DNA from: Psychrobacter immobilis
Lineage (GTDB): Bacteria; Pseudomonadota; Gammaproteobacteria; Pseudomonadales; Moraxellaceae
Direction of reading: 5' to 3'
DNA: 64,000 nucleotides
Assembly (NCBI RefSeq): GCF_904846175.1
Contig: NZ_CAJGZM010000006.1
Location: 62,001 to 126,000 of the forward strand
Both the position numbers and the translations under genes were made by a program. Every line of letters begins with the position of its first letter. Within the stretch, counting starts at the first letter, position 1. Below the pieces are notes generated by a model. The model was not told where the DNA came from. It did not search any database and saw nothing but the letters and a program-made list of their open reading frames with translations. Of the stretch, positions 41,070 to 49,154 are shown piece by piece.

Positions 41070-41870
41070 ATGACTAATACAACGTTAGTACAGACAGCTA
41101 ACTCAGCAGAAACTTCAGAAAACAGCTTAAAAAAACCTCTATTAGGGGTCAATATTGACCATGTAGCCACTTTACGCCAAGCACGAGGTGTCAGTTATCC
41201 AAGCCCATTGGCAGCGGCTCTTTTATGTGAAAAAGCGGGAGCAGATGGTATCACGATTCATTTGCGTGAAGACCGTCGCCATATTCAAGATGCCGATGTA
41301 TATGATATTGCCGAGCAGCTGACCACAAGAATGAACCTAGAGATGGCAGCAACGACTGAGATGCTTGAGATTGCTGGTAAGGTTAAGCCTTTCTGGGTAT
41401 GCTTAGTGCCTGAAAAGCGCGCCGAATTAACTACCGAAGGCGGTCTTGACGTTTCTAGTCAGATACCTTGGTTGACGGATTATATCGCCAAGTTACAAGC
41501 AGTCGGTATTAAAGTCTCTTTGTTCATTGATCCAGAAGATAAGCAGATTGCTGCAGCGGTAAGCTGCGGAGCCGACGCGATTGAATTACATACAGGTGCT
41601 TATGCTGAAGCAAGCTTAGCCAGTGACGTCGATAAGATGAATGATGAGCTTACAAGGATTAGGCAAGCGGTGCGGACGGCCCAAGACGCTAATAGTAGTA
41701 TGCTGATTAATGCTGGTCATGGTCTCACGCGCGACAATGTTAAGGAGATTGCCCAAATTGACGGCATATATGAGCTAAATATTGGACATGCCCTTATTGC
41801 CGATGCCATCTTTGTTGGATTAGAGCAAGCGGTTGTTATGATGAAATCTGCTATGCATCAAATTGTTTAA
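41070..41870 (+). CDS. pdxJ: Pyridoxine 5'-phosphate synthase
   Basis: Condenses 1-deoxyxylulose 5-phosphate with 3-amino-1-hydroxyacetone phosphate to make pyridoxine phosphate. It is a TIM barrel of 266 aa with GVNIDHVATLRQARG (about 27-41), DGITIHLREDRRHI, VSLFIDPE and a C-terminal ELNIGHALIADAIFVGL. GAAAGGA upstream fixes the ATG at 41070; the TTG at 41055 overlaps that site. The 25 residues before the barrel are polar and slightly longer than in E. coli. It makes PLP precursor, the cofactor of BioA and CysM nearby. Confidence 0.94.
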   Translation: MTNTTLVQTANSAETSENSLKKPLLGVNIDHVATLRQARGVSYPSPLAAALLCEKAGADGITIHLREDRRHIQDADVYDIAEQLTTRMNLEMAATTEMLEIAGKVKPFWVCLVPEKRAELTTEGGLDVSSQIPWLTDYIAKLQAVGIKVSLFIDPEDKQIAAAVSCGADAIELHTGAYAEASLASDVDKMNDELTRIRQAVRTAQDANSSMLINAGHGLTRDNVKEIAQIDGIYELNIGHALIADAIFVGLEQAVVMMKSAMHQIV

Positions 41871-41894
41871 CTATTTTAACCTTATCATGGTTCT

Positions 41895-42482
41895 CTATTG
41901 CCCGCAGTCAGTAGGGTGGCTTTCGTTAGGTTTATAAGTGATACGACCGATTTGGCTAAATGAGATTTGATACATGGTGTGATTGTAGGTTGAAGTTGGA
42001 CAGTATTTAAAATGTCCGAAATGACCGCGCGGTTTACCGCTATCACCCCAAAATTTAGTGTAATGGCGCTTATCTCCTACCCGTAAATACAAGGTGCTGT
42101 ATTTGGGCTCTAATGCCTGTTCTTCTAGTAGGTCGTCAACTCCTAAATCGAAGTTCTTATTATTGTTCTTGTCTAAGAATAATAACAGCTTCTTATAACT
42201 GTCTCTGTGACAAAGGCCACCGCCGTTAGACAGACAAAGCAGCAAGTCCTGTCTCCTGATATAACTTTCAGCTTTAGCTAATGTGAGTGTATTTTCAATT
42301 TGGTTTTCAATACGTTTTGCTTCCATACGGGCTAATTGCTCTAGGATATAAGGCGTTGCAATTATTGCAATGATAGCTAAAACGGCGACGGTAACGATTA
42401 ACTCTACTAAATTAAAGCCATGTTCATTATGTGGTCGAAGGTGTCTTTGTTTATTCGAAGATACTTTATATAATTCAATCAT
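41895..42482 (-). CDS. Type IV pilus/type II secretion minor pseudopilin (FimT/GspH-like)
   Basis: A 195-residue prepilin. The leader is 22 residues ending in Gly22, with cleavage before Phe23 and the conserved Glu at +5 (E27) in G|FNLVELIVTVAVLAII, a strong prepilin peptidase site, followed by the hydrophobic helix. The rest resembles GspH/FimT by position, with four cysteines that could form disulfides. It is alone: no other pilus gene is adjacent and it is convergent with pdxJ. Assembly would rely on a pilus machine encoded elsewhere. Confidence 0.82.
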   Translation of the reverse strand: MIELYKVSSNKQRHLRPHNEHGFNLVELIVTVAVLAIIAIIATPYILEQLARMEAKRIENQIENTLTLAKAESYIRRQDLLLCLSNGGGLCHRDSYKKLLLFLDKNNNKNFDLGVDDLLEEQALEPKYSTLYLRVGDKRHYTKFWGDSGKPRGHFGHFKYCPTSTYNHTMYQISFSQIGRITYKPNESHPTDCGQ

Positions 42483-43096
42483 GATGGACTGTTACCTATA
42501 TAAGAGGTATGGCGATATAGAAAAACAACTTATAAATGGATCTGACTTCACTGCCAATGTTTTTTACTACCAACGTTGAATATGAGGATCGATAAAGTAA
42601 TGAACCTCGTAGCTTTACATAGCTATATAAAGAATAGAGAATTTAGTAGAAATCCAAGTACTTAAATAAAAAAATGAAATAATGTTTACTAGTTAAATAT
42701 AGACTAAATATATATCTAGTGTCAAATAATGTTTCAATTCGTGAATGAGCAGTTTTATCAATAGAGAAAACTAAAGATTTGTATTAAAATAGGCTCAAAC
42801 AATAGGTATGATTCGTTTCATCATCTATTGCGACCTAACATACAAAAGATAAAAAGTGTAAAGTGTGTTAGTTATCGGTAAGTTGAGCTGACTAATGTGT
42901 TTTGGTTATGACATTATCGTGTAATAATGTGTAGCTGGTTAACGAAAAAAGTTGTAAACTGAGTTGATAATCGCTAAGCTACTCCTTAATTGGTTTTGCT
43001 TTGTCACTTAAAATTTGTAAAAGATGTCTATTTTTAGACATTTTGAGATGCAGTTTTGCTTAACGCATTACTAAAATTATCCTTTGGAGGAAGTTC
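42483..43096. other. AT-rich 614-bp spacer upstream of the OmpA-family gene
   Basis: No convincing gene is present; the longest frames are short and lack ribosome binding sites. It must hold the promoters of the divergent pseudopilin and OmpA genes, although no near-consensus -35/-10 pair stands out. TTTGGAGGA lies 8-9 bp before the OmpA start codon, a strong ribosome binding site. The long AT-rich leader could bear regulatory RNA structure, but none was resolved. Confidence 0.5.
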
Positions 43097-44281
43097 ATGA
43101 AATTAAATAAAATTGCTTTGGCATTGTTTGCCATTACAGCGGCCCCACTAGCAGCAAACGCTGGTGTTACTATTAGTCCACTATTACTTGGTTATCACTG
43201 GACAGAAGACGGTGAAGACCAACGCGACCTGTTAGCAAACTATAACGATGGTGCAGAAAACTTTTACGTAGAGAATGGTTTGTATACTGGTGCAGCACTA
43301 GGTATCGAGCTAACTCCTTCTACTCAGTTCCAAGTAGAATACGGTGTATCTAATACTGATGCTATAAGTAATAAGCCAGGTGCAGGCTCTTATGACGCCG
43401 AACAAGAAATGATCTCTGGTAACTTTTTAATCGGTTTTGAAGAGTTCAGTGGCTATACAGATAATGCATTTAAACCTTATGCATTGATTGGTGCTGGTCG
43501 ATCTAAACTTGAAATCGAAGATGCTAGCGGCAATATGGTATCAGGTACTAAAGATACAATCGGTAACTTAGGTTTAGGCGCTATGTATCGTATCAACGAT
43601 GCATTAAGCCTACGTGGTGAAGGTCGTGCGATTCATAACTTTGACCAAAACTGGTGGGAAGGTATGGCTCTAGCTGGTTTAGAAGTCGTATTAGGCGGTC
43701 ACTTAGCTCCTACTGTTGCTGTTCCACCAATGCAAGAGCCATTAGTTGATAATGCTCCAATCGTTGTTGTTGAATCTGATCTTGATTCTGACGGTGATGG
43801 CGTACCTGATAGCATCGATGCATGCCCAGGCACTCCAATGAACGTAGTGGTTGATGAGCGTGGTTGCCCAGTACCAGTAGACATTACTGATGAGCTAAAA
43901 ATGGAACTACGTGTATTCTTTGATAACGATAAATCAGCTATCAAAAACCAATACAAACCAGAAATCGCTAAAGTAGCAGAGAAGATGCGTGAGTATCCTA
44001 ACTCTACAGCACGTGTAGAAGGTCATGCTTCTAAAACTGGTCCTTCAGCACGTTATAACCAACGTCTATCTGAAGCCCGTGCTGTTGCAGTGAAATCTAT
44101 GTTGACTAACGAATTTGGTATTGCTCCAAACCGTCTATCAACAGTTGGTTATGGTTATGACCAACCAATCGCTGATAACAACACTGAAGAAGGTCGCGCT
44201 ATGAACCGTCGTGTATATGCCATCATCACTGGTGACAAAACCATGACTGTTGAACAAACTAAAGATATGGTTGTTCAATAA
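43097..44281 (+). CDS. OmpA-family outer-membrane porin
   Basis: A 394-residue outer-membrane protein. Signal peptide residues 1-22 (ends AANA), an eight-strand beta-barrel region (about 23-205), a proline linker, one thrombospondin-3 type calcium motif DSDGDGVPDSIDACPGTP (about 231-248) and a C-terminal OmpA/MotB peptidoglycan-binding domain (about 265-380). The domain motif reads GHASKTG where close OmpA proteins have GHTDxTG, so the usual diaminopimelate-binding Asp is replaced by Ser, while the partner Arg in LSEARA is kept. The strong ribosome binding site and own terminator suggest high, independent expression. Confidence 0.92.
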   Translation: MKLNKIALALFAITAAPLAANAGVTISPLLLGYHWTEDGEDQRDLLANYNDGAENFYVENGLYTGAALGIELTPSTQFQVEYGVSNTDAISNKPGAGSYDAEQEMISGNFLIGFEEFSGYTDNAFKPYALIGAGRSKLEIEDASGNMVSGTKDTIGNLGLGAMYRINDALSLRGEGRAIHNFDQNWWEGMALAGLEVVLGGHLAPTVAVPPMQEPLVDNAPIVVVESDLDSDGDGVPDSIDACPGTPMNVVVDERGCPVPVDITDELKMELRVFFDNDKSAIKNQYKPEIAKVAEKMREYPNSTARVEGHASKTGPSARYNQRLSEARAVAVKSMLTNEFGIAPNRLSTVGYGYDQPIADNNTEEGRAMNRRVYAIITGDKTMTVEQTKDMVVQ

Positions 44282-44319
44282 GTAATAGCTGCTAATTATC
44301 TTATAAAGTAATTAGTTAC

Positions 44320-44352
44320 AAAAAAAGTCATCCTCTGGGTGGCTTTTTTTTA
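44320..44352 (+). terminator. Intrinsic terminator after the OmpA-family gene
   Basis: A-rich left arm AAAAAGTCATCC pairs with GGTGGCTTTTTT with one bulge, with a 4-nt loop and an eight-base T-run, about 40 bp after the stop. Confidence 0.82.
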
Positions 44353-44401
44353 TTTAGGCAGTGAGAAAAGTAAGTTATTGCATAAATTCATGATGCAATA
44401 A

Positions 44402-44410
44402 TGTTATACT
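44402..44410 (+). promoter_or_regulatory. Extended -10 promoter for typA
   Basis: TGTTATACT fits an extended -10 (TGnTATACT), identical in form to the rnpB promoter element. No -35 at normal spacing (TTGCAT at 44378 is 21 bp away). It would leave a leader of about 215 nt before typA; nothing else is recognised in 44411-44632. Confidence 0.45.
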
Positions 44411-44632
44411 AGCGACCCAAACACTTTGTAAATTGACAAGGTGTACATTAGCATAGCTATCTGTACGATGGATTTATCAGCATAGGTATTTGATTTCGTT
44501 AATATTAAATCGCTGTACGTATTGTGCAATTATTTAATCCTAAGCCAATCATGTCTATCTGGTTGATGTTAACAGTTTATCCAGCGGCGCTTACTGCTAC
44601 TGCATTTTTTTAAGACAAAACGAGCATTTTAT

Positions 44633-46480
44633 ATGGCGAACGATATCAAACACCTGCGTAACATTGCAATTATTGCCCACGTTGACCACGGTAAAACCAC
44701 TTTGGTTGACAAGCTATTACATCAATCTGGTACTTTTGGCGATCGTGCAAACATTGCTGAGCGTGCAATGGATTCAGGTGATATTGAGCAAGAGCGTGGT
44801 ATTACCATCTTAGCGAAGAATACTGCTATCCGCTGGACAGATGATACTGATGGCACTGAGTATCGTATTAATATTGTCGACACTCCTGGTCACGCCGATT
44901 TTGGTGGTGAAGTTGAGCGTGTTATGTCAATGGTTGACTGTGTACTATTAGTCGTTGACGGTGTTGATGGCCCAATGCCACAAACCCGTTTCGTGACTCA
45001 AAAAGCATTTGAACAAGGCCTGAAGCCAATTGTTGTTATTAATAAAATCGACCGTCCTGGTTCACGTCCTGATTGGGTAATGGATCAAATTTTTGATTTG
45101 TTTGACAACTTAGGCGCGACTGATGAGCAGTTAGATTTCCCAGTTGTTTACGCCTCAGCATTGAATGGTATTGCCGGTTTAGAAGCTGATAACTTAGCTG
45201 ATGACATGACACCACTGTTCAAAACTATTGTTGATGTCGTACAGCCACCACAGGTTGATGCTGATGCTCCGTTCCGTATGCAAATATCAAGTATCGATTA
45301 TAATAGCTTTGTAGGTGTTATCGGTATTGGCCGTATTCAACGTGGTCGCATATCTACGAATACGCAAGTAACTGTCATCGATAAAGACGGCGAAACACGT
45401 AACGGTCGTATATTGAAGATTATGGGTTATCATGGTCTTGATCGTATTGAAGTAGATGATGCACAAGCAGGTGATATTGTCTGTATTACCGGTGTTGACG
45501 CGCTTAATATCTCAGATACTATCTGTGATCCTAATCATGTTGAAGCTTTGCCACCGCTAACGGTTGATGAACCAACGGTATCAATGACTTTCCAAGTGAA
45601 CAACTCTCCGTTTGCTGGTCGTGAAGGTAAGTTTGTGACGTCACGCAACATTCGTGAGCGTCTTGAGCGTGAACTGATTCATAACGTTGCGCTACGTGTA
45701 GAAGATACTGAGTCTCCTGATAAATTTAAAGTATCAGGTCGTGGTGAGCTACATCTGTCTGTATTGATTGAAAACATGCGCCGTGAAGGGTATGAGCTTG
45801 GTGTGTCGCGTCCAGAAGTTATCGTTAAAGAAGTTGATGGTAAGCTACAAGAGCCGTATGAAAATGTAGTCTTTGATATTGAAGAGCAGCATCAAGGTTC
45901 AATCATGGAGCAGGTTGGCTTGCGTAAAGGCGAGATGACTAACATGGAGCTTGATAGTAAAGGTCGTATGCGTATTGAAGCAACTATGCCAGCTCGTGGT
46001 TTGATTGGTTTCCGTTCTGAGTTCTTAACCTTGACTTCAGGAACAGGTATCCTAACGTCAAGCTTCTCGCATTACGGTCCACAAAAAATTGGTGATGTCG
46101 GTGCTCGCTCTAATGGTGTACTTGTTTCTATGACCAAAGGCGTTTGCTTAGGCTTCGCACTATTTAACCTACAAAAGCGCGGTAAGATGTTTGCTGAGCC
46201 ACAGCTTGAAGTTTATGAAGGTATGATTGTTGGTTTAAACTCACGTAACGATGATATGGCCGTTAACCCAACAACCGCCAAACAGTTAACCAACGTTCGT
46301 GCTAGTGGTACCGACGAAGCGTTAACTCTAACGCCTGCGATTAAGTTTACACTTGAGCAGGCGCTTGAATTCATTCAAGATGACGAGTTGGTTGAAGTAA
46401 CACCAAAATCTATCCGTCTGCGTAAGCGTTACTTGACTGAAAGTGAGCGTAAGCGTTTTGGTCGTAAGAAAGGTGCATAA
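44633..46480 (+). CDS. typA: Translational GTPase TypA/BipA
   Basis: Ribosome-binding GTPase important in stress and low-temperature growth and in 50S assembly. G1 [10 protein letters not shown] is near residues 15-24, G3 DTPGHADF near 82-89, and G4 NKIDRPG near 136-142; EF-G-like domains II, III and V and the TypA-specific C-terminal domain follow ([19 protein letters not shown] at the end). 615 residues, normal. The start ATGGCGAACG has only a weak upstream purine stretch. It is monocistronic. Confidence 0.96.
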   Translation: MANDIKHLRNIAIIAHVDHGKTTLVDKLLHQSGTFGDRANIAERAMDSGDIEQERGITILAKNTAIRWTDDTDGTEYRINIVDTPGHADFGGEVERVMSMVDCVLLVVDGVDGPMPQTRFVTQKAFEQGLKPIVVINKIDRPGSRPDWVMDQIFDLFDNLGATDEQLDFPVVYASALNGIAGLEADNLADDMTPLFKTIVDVVQPPQVDADAPFRMQISSIDYNSFVGVIGIGRIQRGRISTNTQVTVIDKDGETRNGRILKIMGYHGLDRIEVDDAQAGDIVCITGVDALNISDTICDPNHVEALPPLTVDEPTVSMTFQVNNSPFAGREGKFVTSRNIRERLERELIHNVALRVEDTESPDKFKVSGRGELHLSVLIENMRREGYELGVSRPEVIVKEVDGKLQEPYENVVFDIEEQHQGSIMEQVGLRKGEMTNMELDSKGRMRIEATMPARGLIGFRSEFLTLTSGTGILTSSFSHYGPQKIGDVGARSNGVLVSMTKGVCLGFALFNLQKRGKMFAEPQLEVYEGMIVGLNSRNDDMAVNPTTAKQLTNVRASGTDEALTLTPAIKFTLEQALEFIQDDELVEVTPKSIRLRKRYLTESERKRFGRKKGA

Positions 46481-46579
46481 TATCGATATGTAAATTACTT
46501 CGTAATTTATATTATTATTCAAGAAGCACGCAATGCTAGTTATTGTTTAGTAGCATTGAGAGATATAATTGGCAGTATG

Positions 46580-46619
46580 AAGTGAGCTGAATATGGTTCA
46601 CTTTATATTGCTTTTTTTT
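46580..46619 (+). terminator. Weak candidate terminator after typA
   Basis: AAGTGA (46580-46585) pairs with TCACTT (46598-46603), followed after seven bases by a T8 run. The arms are short and the T-run is offset, so this is tentative. Confidence 0.35.
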
Positions 46620-46754
46620 GTGCCTGTCTTTTTATATAATAGTAAAACTAATTAACCTAACTATATTGTTTAGAATTAATTTTATTATTTCTAAGTAAGA
46701 ATAACCATTCAATTATTTACCTGACCATAGGTAAAAACTTCAAGGAGTGACATT

Positions 46755-47198
46755 ATGAGTATGGTATCTGAGTTTAAGGAATTTGCTTTAAAAGGTAACG
46801 TGATGGACTTAGCAGTCGGTGTCATCATTGGTGGCGCTTTTGCAACTATCACGACTTCTTTAGTTGAAGACATTATAATGCCAATCGTCGCTTTTATTGC
46901 TGGCGGCGAAATTAACTTTAAAAATATGTTTTTCATACTAGGAGATGCACCCGAAGGCGTTGCAATGACTTATGATGCACTCAAGGCAGCAGGTGTGCCG
47001 GTGTTGGCTTATGGTAGTTTTATCACGGTGTTGATTAACTTCCTGATTTTGGCGTTTATCATCTTTATGATGGTCAAAATGGTTAATAGATTACGCCGTG
47101 AAGATGAGGTGGAAGAAGCTGTAGCAGAGCCGTCAGAAGAGGTGCAATTACTGCGTGAGATTAGCGCAAAGCTGAGCAATACTCACATTACGAAATAA
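46755..47198 (+). CDS. mscL: Large-conductance mechanosensitive channel MscL
   Basis: Inner-membrane pentameric channel that opens on osmotic downshock. The 147-residue protein begins with the amphipathic helix [23 protein letters not shown] (region 4-26), then TM1, a periplasmic loop, TM2 (about 92-115) and a cytoplasmic acidic helix bundle ending [18 protein letters not shown] precedes the ATG. It has its own terminator. Confidence 0.96.
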   Translation: MSMVSEFKEFALKGNVMDLAVGVIIGGAFATITTSLVEDIIMPIVAFIAGGEINFKNMFFILGDAPEGVAMTYDALKAAGVPVLAYGSFITVLINFLILAFIIFMMVKMVNRLRREDEVEEAVAEPSEEVQLLREISAKLSNTHITK

Positions 47199-47224
47199 AG
47201 TCATATAATTTGCTTACCAGAATC

Positions 47225-47254
47225 AAAAAAGGCTAACGATAATTTAGCCTTTTT
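47225..47254. terminator. Bidirectional terminator between mscL and the 47.3-kb gene
   Basis: AAAAAAGGCTA pairs with TAGCCTTTTTT, with A-run and T-run flanks, serving the two convergent genes. Confidence 0.85.
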
Positions 47255-47287
47255 TATTGTCGATTGATAAGCTTAAAGCGTATAACG

Positions 47288-47728
47288 CTATGGCGTAACT
47301 ACCACATAGTCATTGGTATTAATAAGAATTTCTGAAGGCCCATCGACTACGATACGCACGACATTATTATCAATGACTTGTGATTTATAAAAATTATCTT
47401 CAGCAACGGTGCACCCTAAGCAGCGTCCCATCGCATCCCATGGCTCAACGAATAACTTCTGCTGTGCTTGATCGGCATTACCACCGATGAGTGAGAAGGG
47501 CAGACTTACAAGATACGCTGCTGTGCCTGCTACAGCGGCTACTAATTGTAATGGCTTACCGACAATCGTATCGACTGCCATAGTCTCATAAGAGGGACCA
47601 AAATCAGTCTCATCGATTTCTATCGCTGCTAAAGCGGGCTGCATACTAGCACAAATTAAGCTTACGCTTACTATCGTGGTCAGTAGCTTATATTTAGCGG
47701 TACGTTTTAGTTTAGTTGGAGCACTCAT
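47288..47728 (-). CDS. Secreted small hypothetical protein
   Basis: A 146-residue protein with a Sec signal peptide (cleavage near residue 34, PALA). The mature part has a hydrophobic stretch VDTIVGKPLQLVAAVAGTAAYL continuing into SLPFSLIGGN (about 52-83), which resembles small exported proteins of pseudomonads with a similar V..R/K P..L...GT...VSLPF pattern, and two cysteines in GRCLGC. AGGAT precedes the ATG. Function unknown; the resemblance is from memory. Confidence 0.6.
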   Translation of the reverse strand: MSAPTKLKRTAKYKLLTTIVSVSLICASMQPALAAIEIDETDFGPSYETMAVDTIVGKPLQLVAAVAGTAAYLVSLPFSLIGGNADQAQQKLFVEPWDAMGRCLGCTVAEDNFYKSQVIDNNVVRIVVDGPSEILINTNDYVVVTP

Positions 47729-48059
47729 AATAGTATCCTAAAACTTATAAGTAGTATGATTAATAGCTGCTGCTATTTGCATACAGAGACGATTTCTCTA
47801 TAGAAACAAGGCGACAACGATAGGTATTTTTTATTATTACAGATAAATAAACGCTTTGCACTATTTATGTAAATATTAGCGCTATTAAAGCAAGATGTCA
47901 GCTAATAAGCAACAAAAATGCGCACTATATTGGTATCAGCAGGATATTTCTCAATATAGATAATTGTAGGAGTTACCCTAGATTATTTTGTTTATCTAGA
48001 ACAGCTCTTAATTATAAAGAAATTTATGAAAAATCTTAGATATCAGATACGTGATTAAA
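47729..48059. other. Spacer upstream of the 47.3-kb gene and downstream of mutM
   Basis: No gene, RNA or clear promoter is recognised in this AT-rich stretch. It must contain the promoter of the minus-strand secreted-protein gene. Confidence 0.5.
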
Positions 48060-48078
48060 ATAACCATATTAAGGTTAT
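48060..48078 (-). terminator. Weak candidate terminator after mutM
   Basis: ATAACC and GGTTAT form a 6-bp stem; on the minus strand it is followed by TTTTAAT. It lies 12 bp after the mutM stop. AT-rich and short, hence low confidence. Confidence 0.35.
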
Positions 48079-48090
48079 CGTCTTAATCTT

Positions 48091-49071
48091 TTATAGCTTA
48101 TTAATATTAATTGGCTGACAATCAGGGCAAAACACACTAGCCCGTCCATTAAGCTTAATATTTTCTAATGCTGTGTCGCAATGTGGACAAGTTTCGCCTT
48201 GTCTGCCATAGACATTTAAGGTTTGTTGAAAGTAACCGGTTTGACCGCTGGCGACGGTAAAATCGCGTAATGTGGAGCCACCTAACGTTATCGCTTTTTT
48301 TAGAATCGCTTTGATATGGTCAACCAAGGTCATTATTTGCTCGTATGAAACTTTATGAGCGGGCGTTGCCGGATGGATGCCTGATAAATAGAGGCTTTCA
48401 GTGGCGTAAATATTACCAACGCCGACGACGATTTGCTGTTCCATAATGACTGATTTTATGGCGCGCTTGATAGGCTGTTTGGTAGTATTTGATTTACGCG
48501 TATCGGTTGTTGTGATGCTGACATTATTGCTTAAAGCATTATCAGAAATTTGATTTGGGCTATCTGAGCGCTGAATTGAATGATATAAATAATCAGCGGT
48601 AAATTCTGCTGATAATGGTTCGGGACCTAAATGATCTAATAGCTTATGACCATAATCATCAAACCATAACACCGAGCCAAAGCGCCTTGGGTCGTAATAA
48701 TGCAACTGTGTTTGGGTATCATCAGCGCCGCTGAATGTGACCACCAGATGGTCATGTTTACGCTTATCAGTGCCATAGCTATGCTGCTGTAGGCTACCTG
48801 ACATACCTAGATGAATCAATAGTTGGCGCGGTGCCAAAGTATTAGGCTGAATAGGAGTGATGGTATTGACAGAAATGAGCGGTATAAAATTCAGTATCAA
48901 GTACTTTGCTCGGCGCTCGACGCTATCCAAAGTATAATTAATCAGTTGGTTTAAATCATCAGGCATTGACCAGCGTAGTTTGGGTTGGAAAACTTTGACA
49001 TCGACCACTTGTTGACCTAATAAGGGGTTAAGACTGGTTTTAGTGGTTTCTACTTCAGGCAACTCAGGCAT
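48091..49071 (-). CDS. mutM: Formamidopyrimidine-DNA glycosylase MutM (Fpg)
   Basis: Removes 8-oxoguanine and formamidopyrimidines from DNA. The start at 49071 gives the obligatory MPELPEVE N-terminus whose Pro2 is the catalytic nucleophile; the upstream TTG frame start is rejected because it would bury it. VVGVGNIYATESL (helix-two-turn-helix region) and the C-terminal zinc finger C-x2-C-x16-C-x2-C (CPHC ... CPDC) are present. At 326 aa it exceeds the usual 270, mainly through about 30 extra Ser/Asn/Thr-rich residues before IKSVIMEQQ and shorter additions in the N-terminal domain. Confidence 0.94.
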   Translation of the reverse strand: MPELPEVETTKTSLNPLLGQQVVDVKVFQPKLRWSMPDDLNQLINYTLDSVERRAKYLILNFIPLISVNTITPIQPNTLAPRQLLIHLGMSGSLQQHSYGTDKRKHDHLVVTFSGADDTQTQLHYYDPRRFGSVLWFDDYGHKLLDHLGPEPLSAEFTADYLYHSIQRSDSPNQISDNALSNNVSITTTDTRKSNTTKQPIKRAIKSVIMEQQIVVGVGNIYATESLYLSGIHPATPAHKVSYEQIMTLVDHIKAILKKAITLGGSTLRDFTVASGQTGYFQQTLNVYGRQGETCPHCDTALENIKLNGRASVFCPDCQPININKL

Positions 49072-49154
49072 AGTATTTTTTATCAACACTCTATTATGAT
49101 TATGGATTAACGGTATGAGAGAATAGTTTTAATGATTGCAGTGTAAAAAACGGA

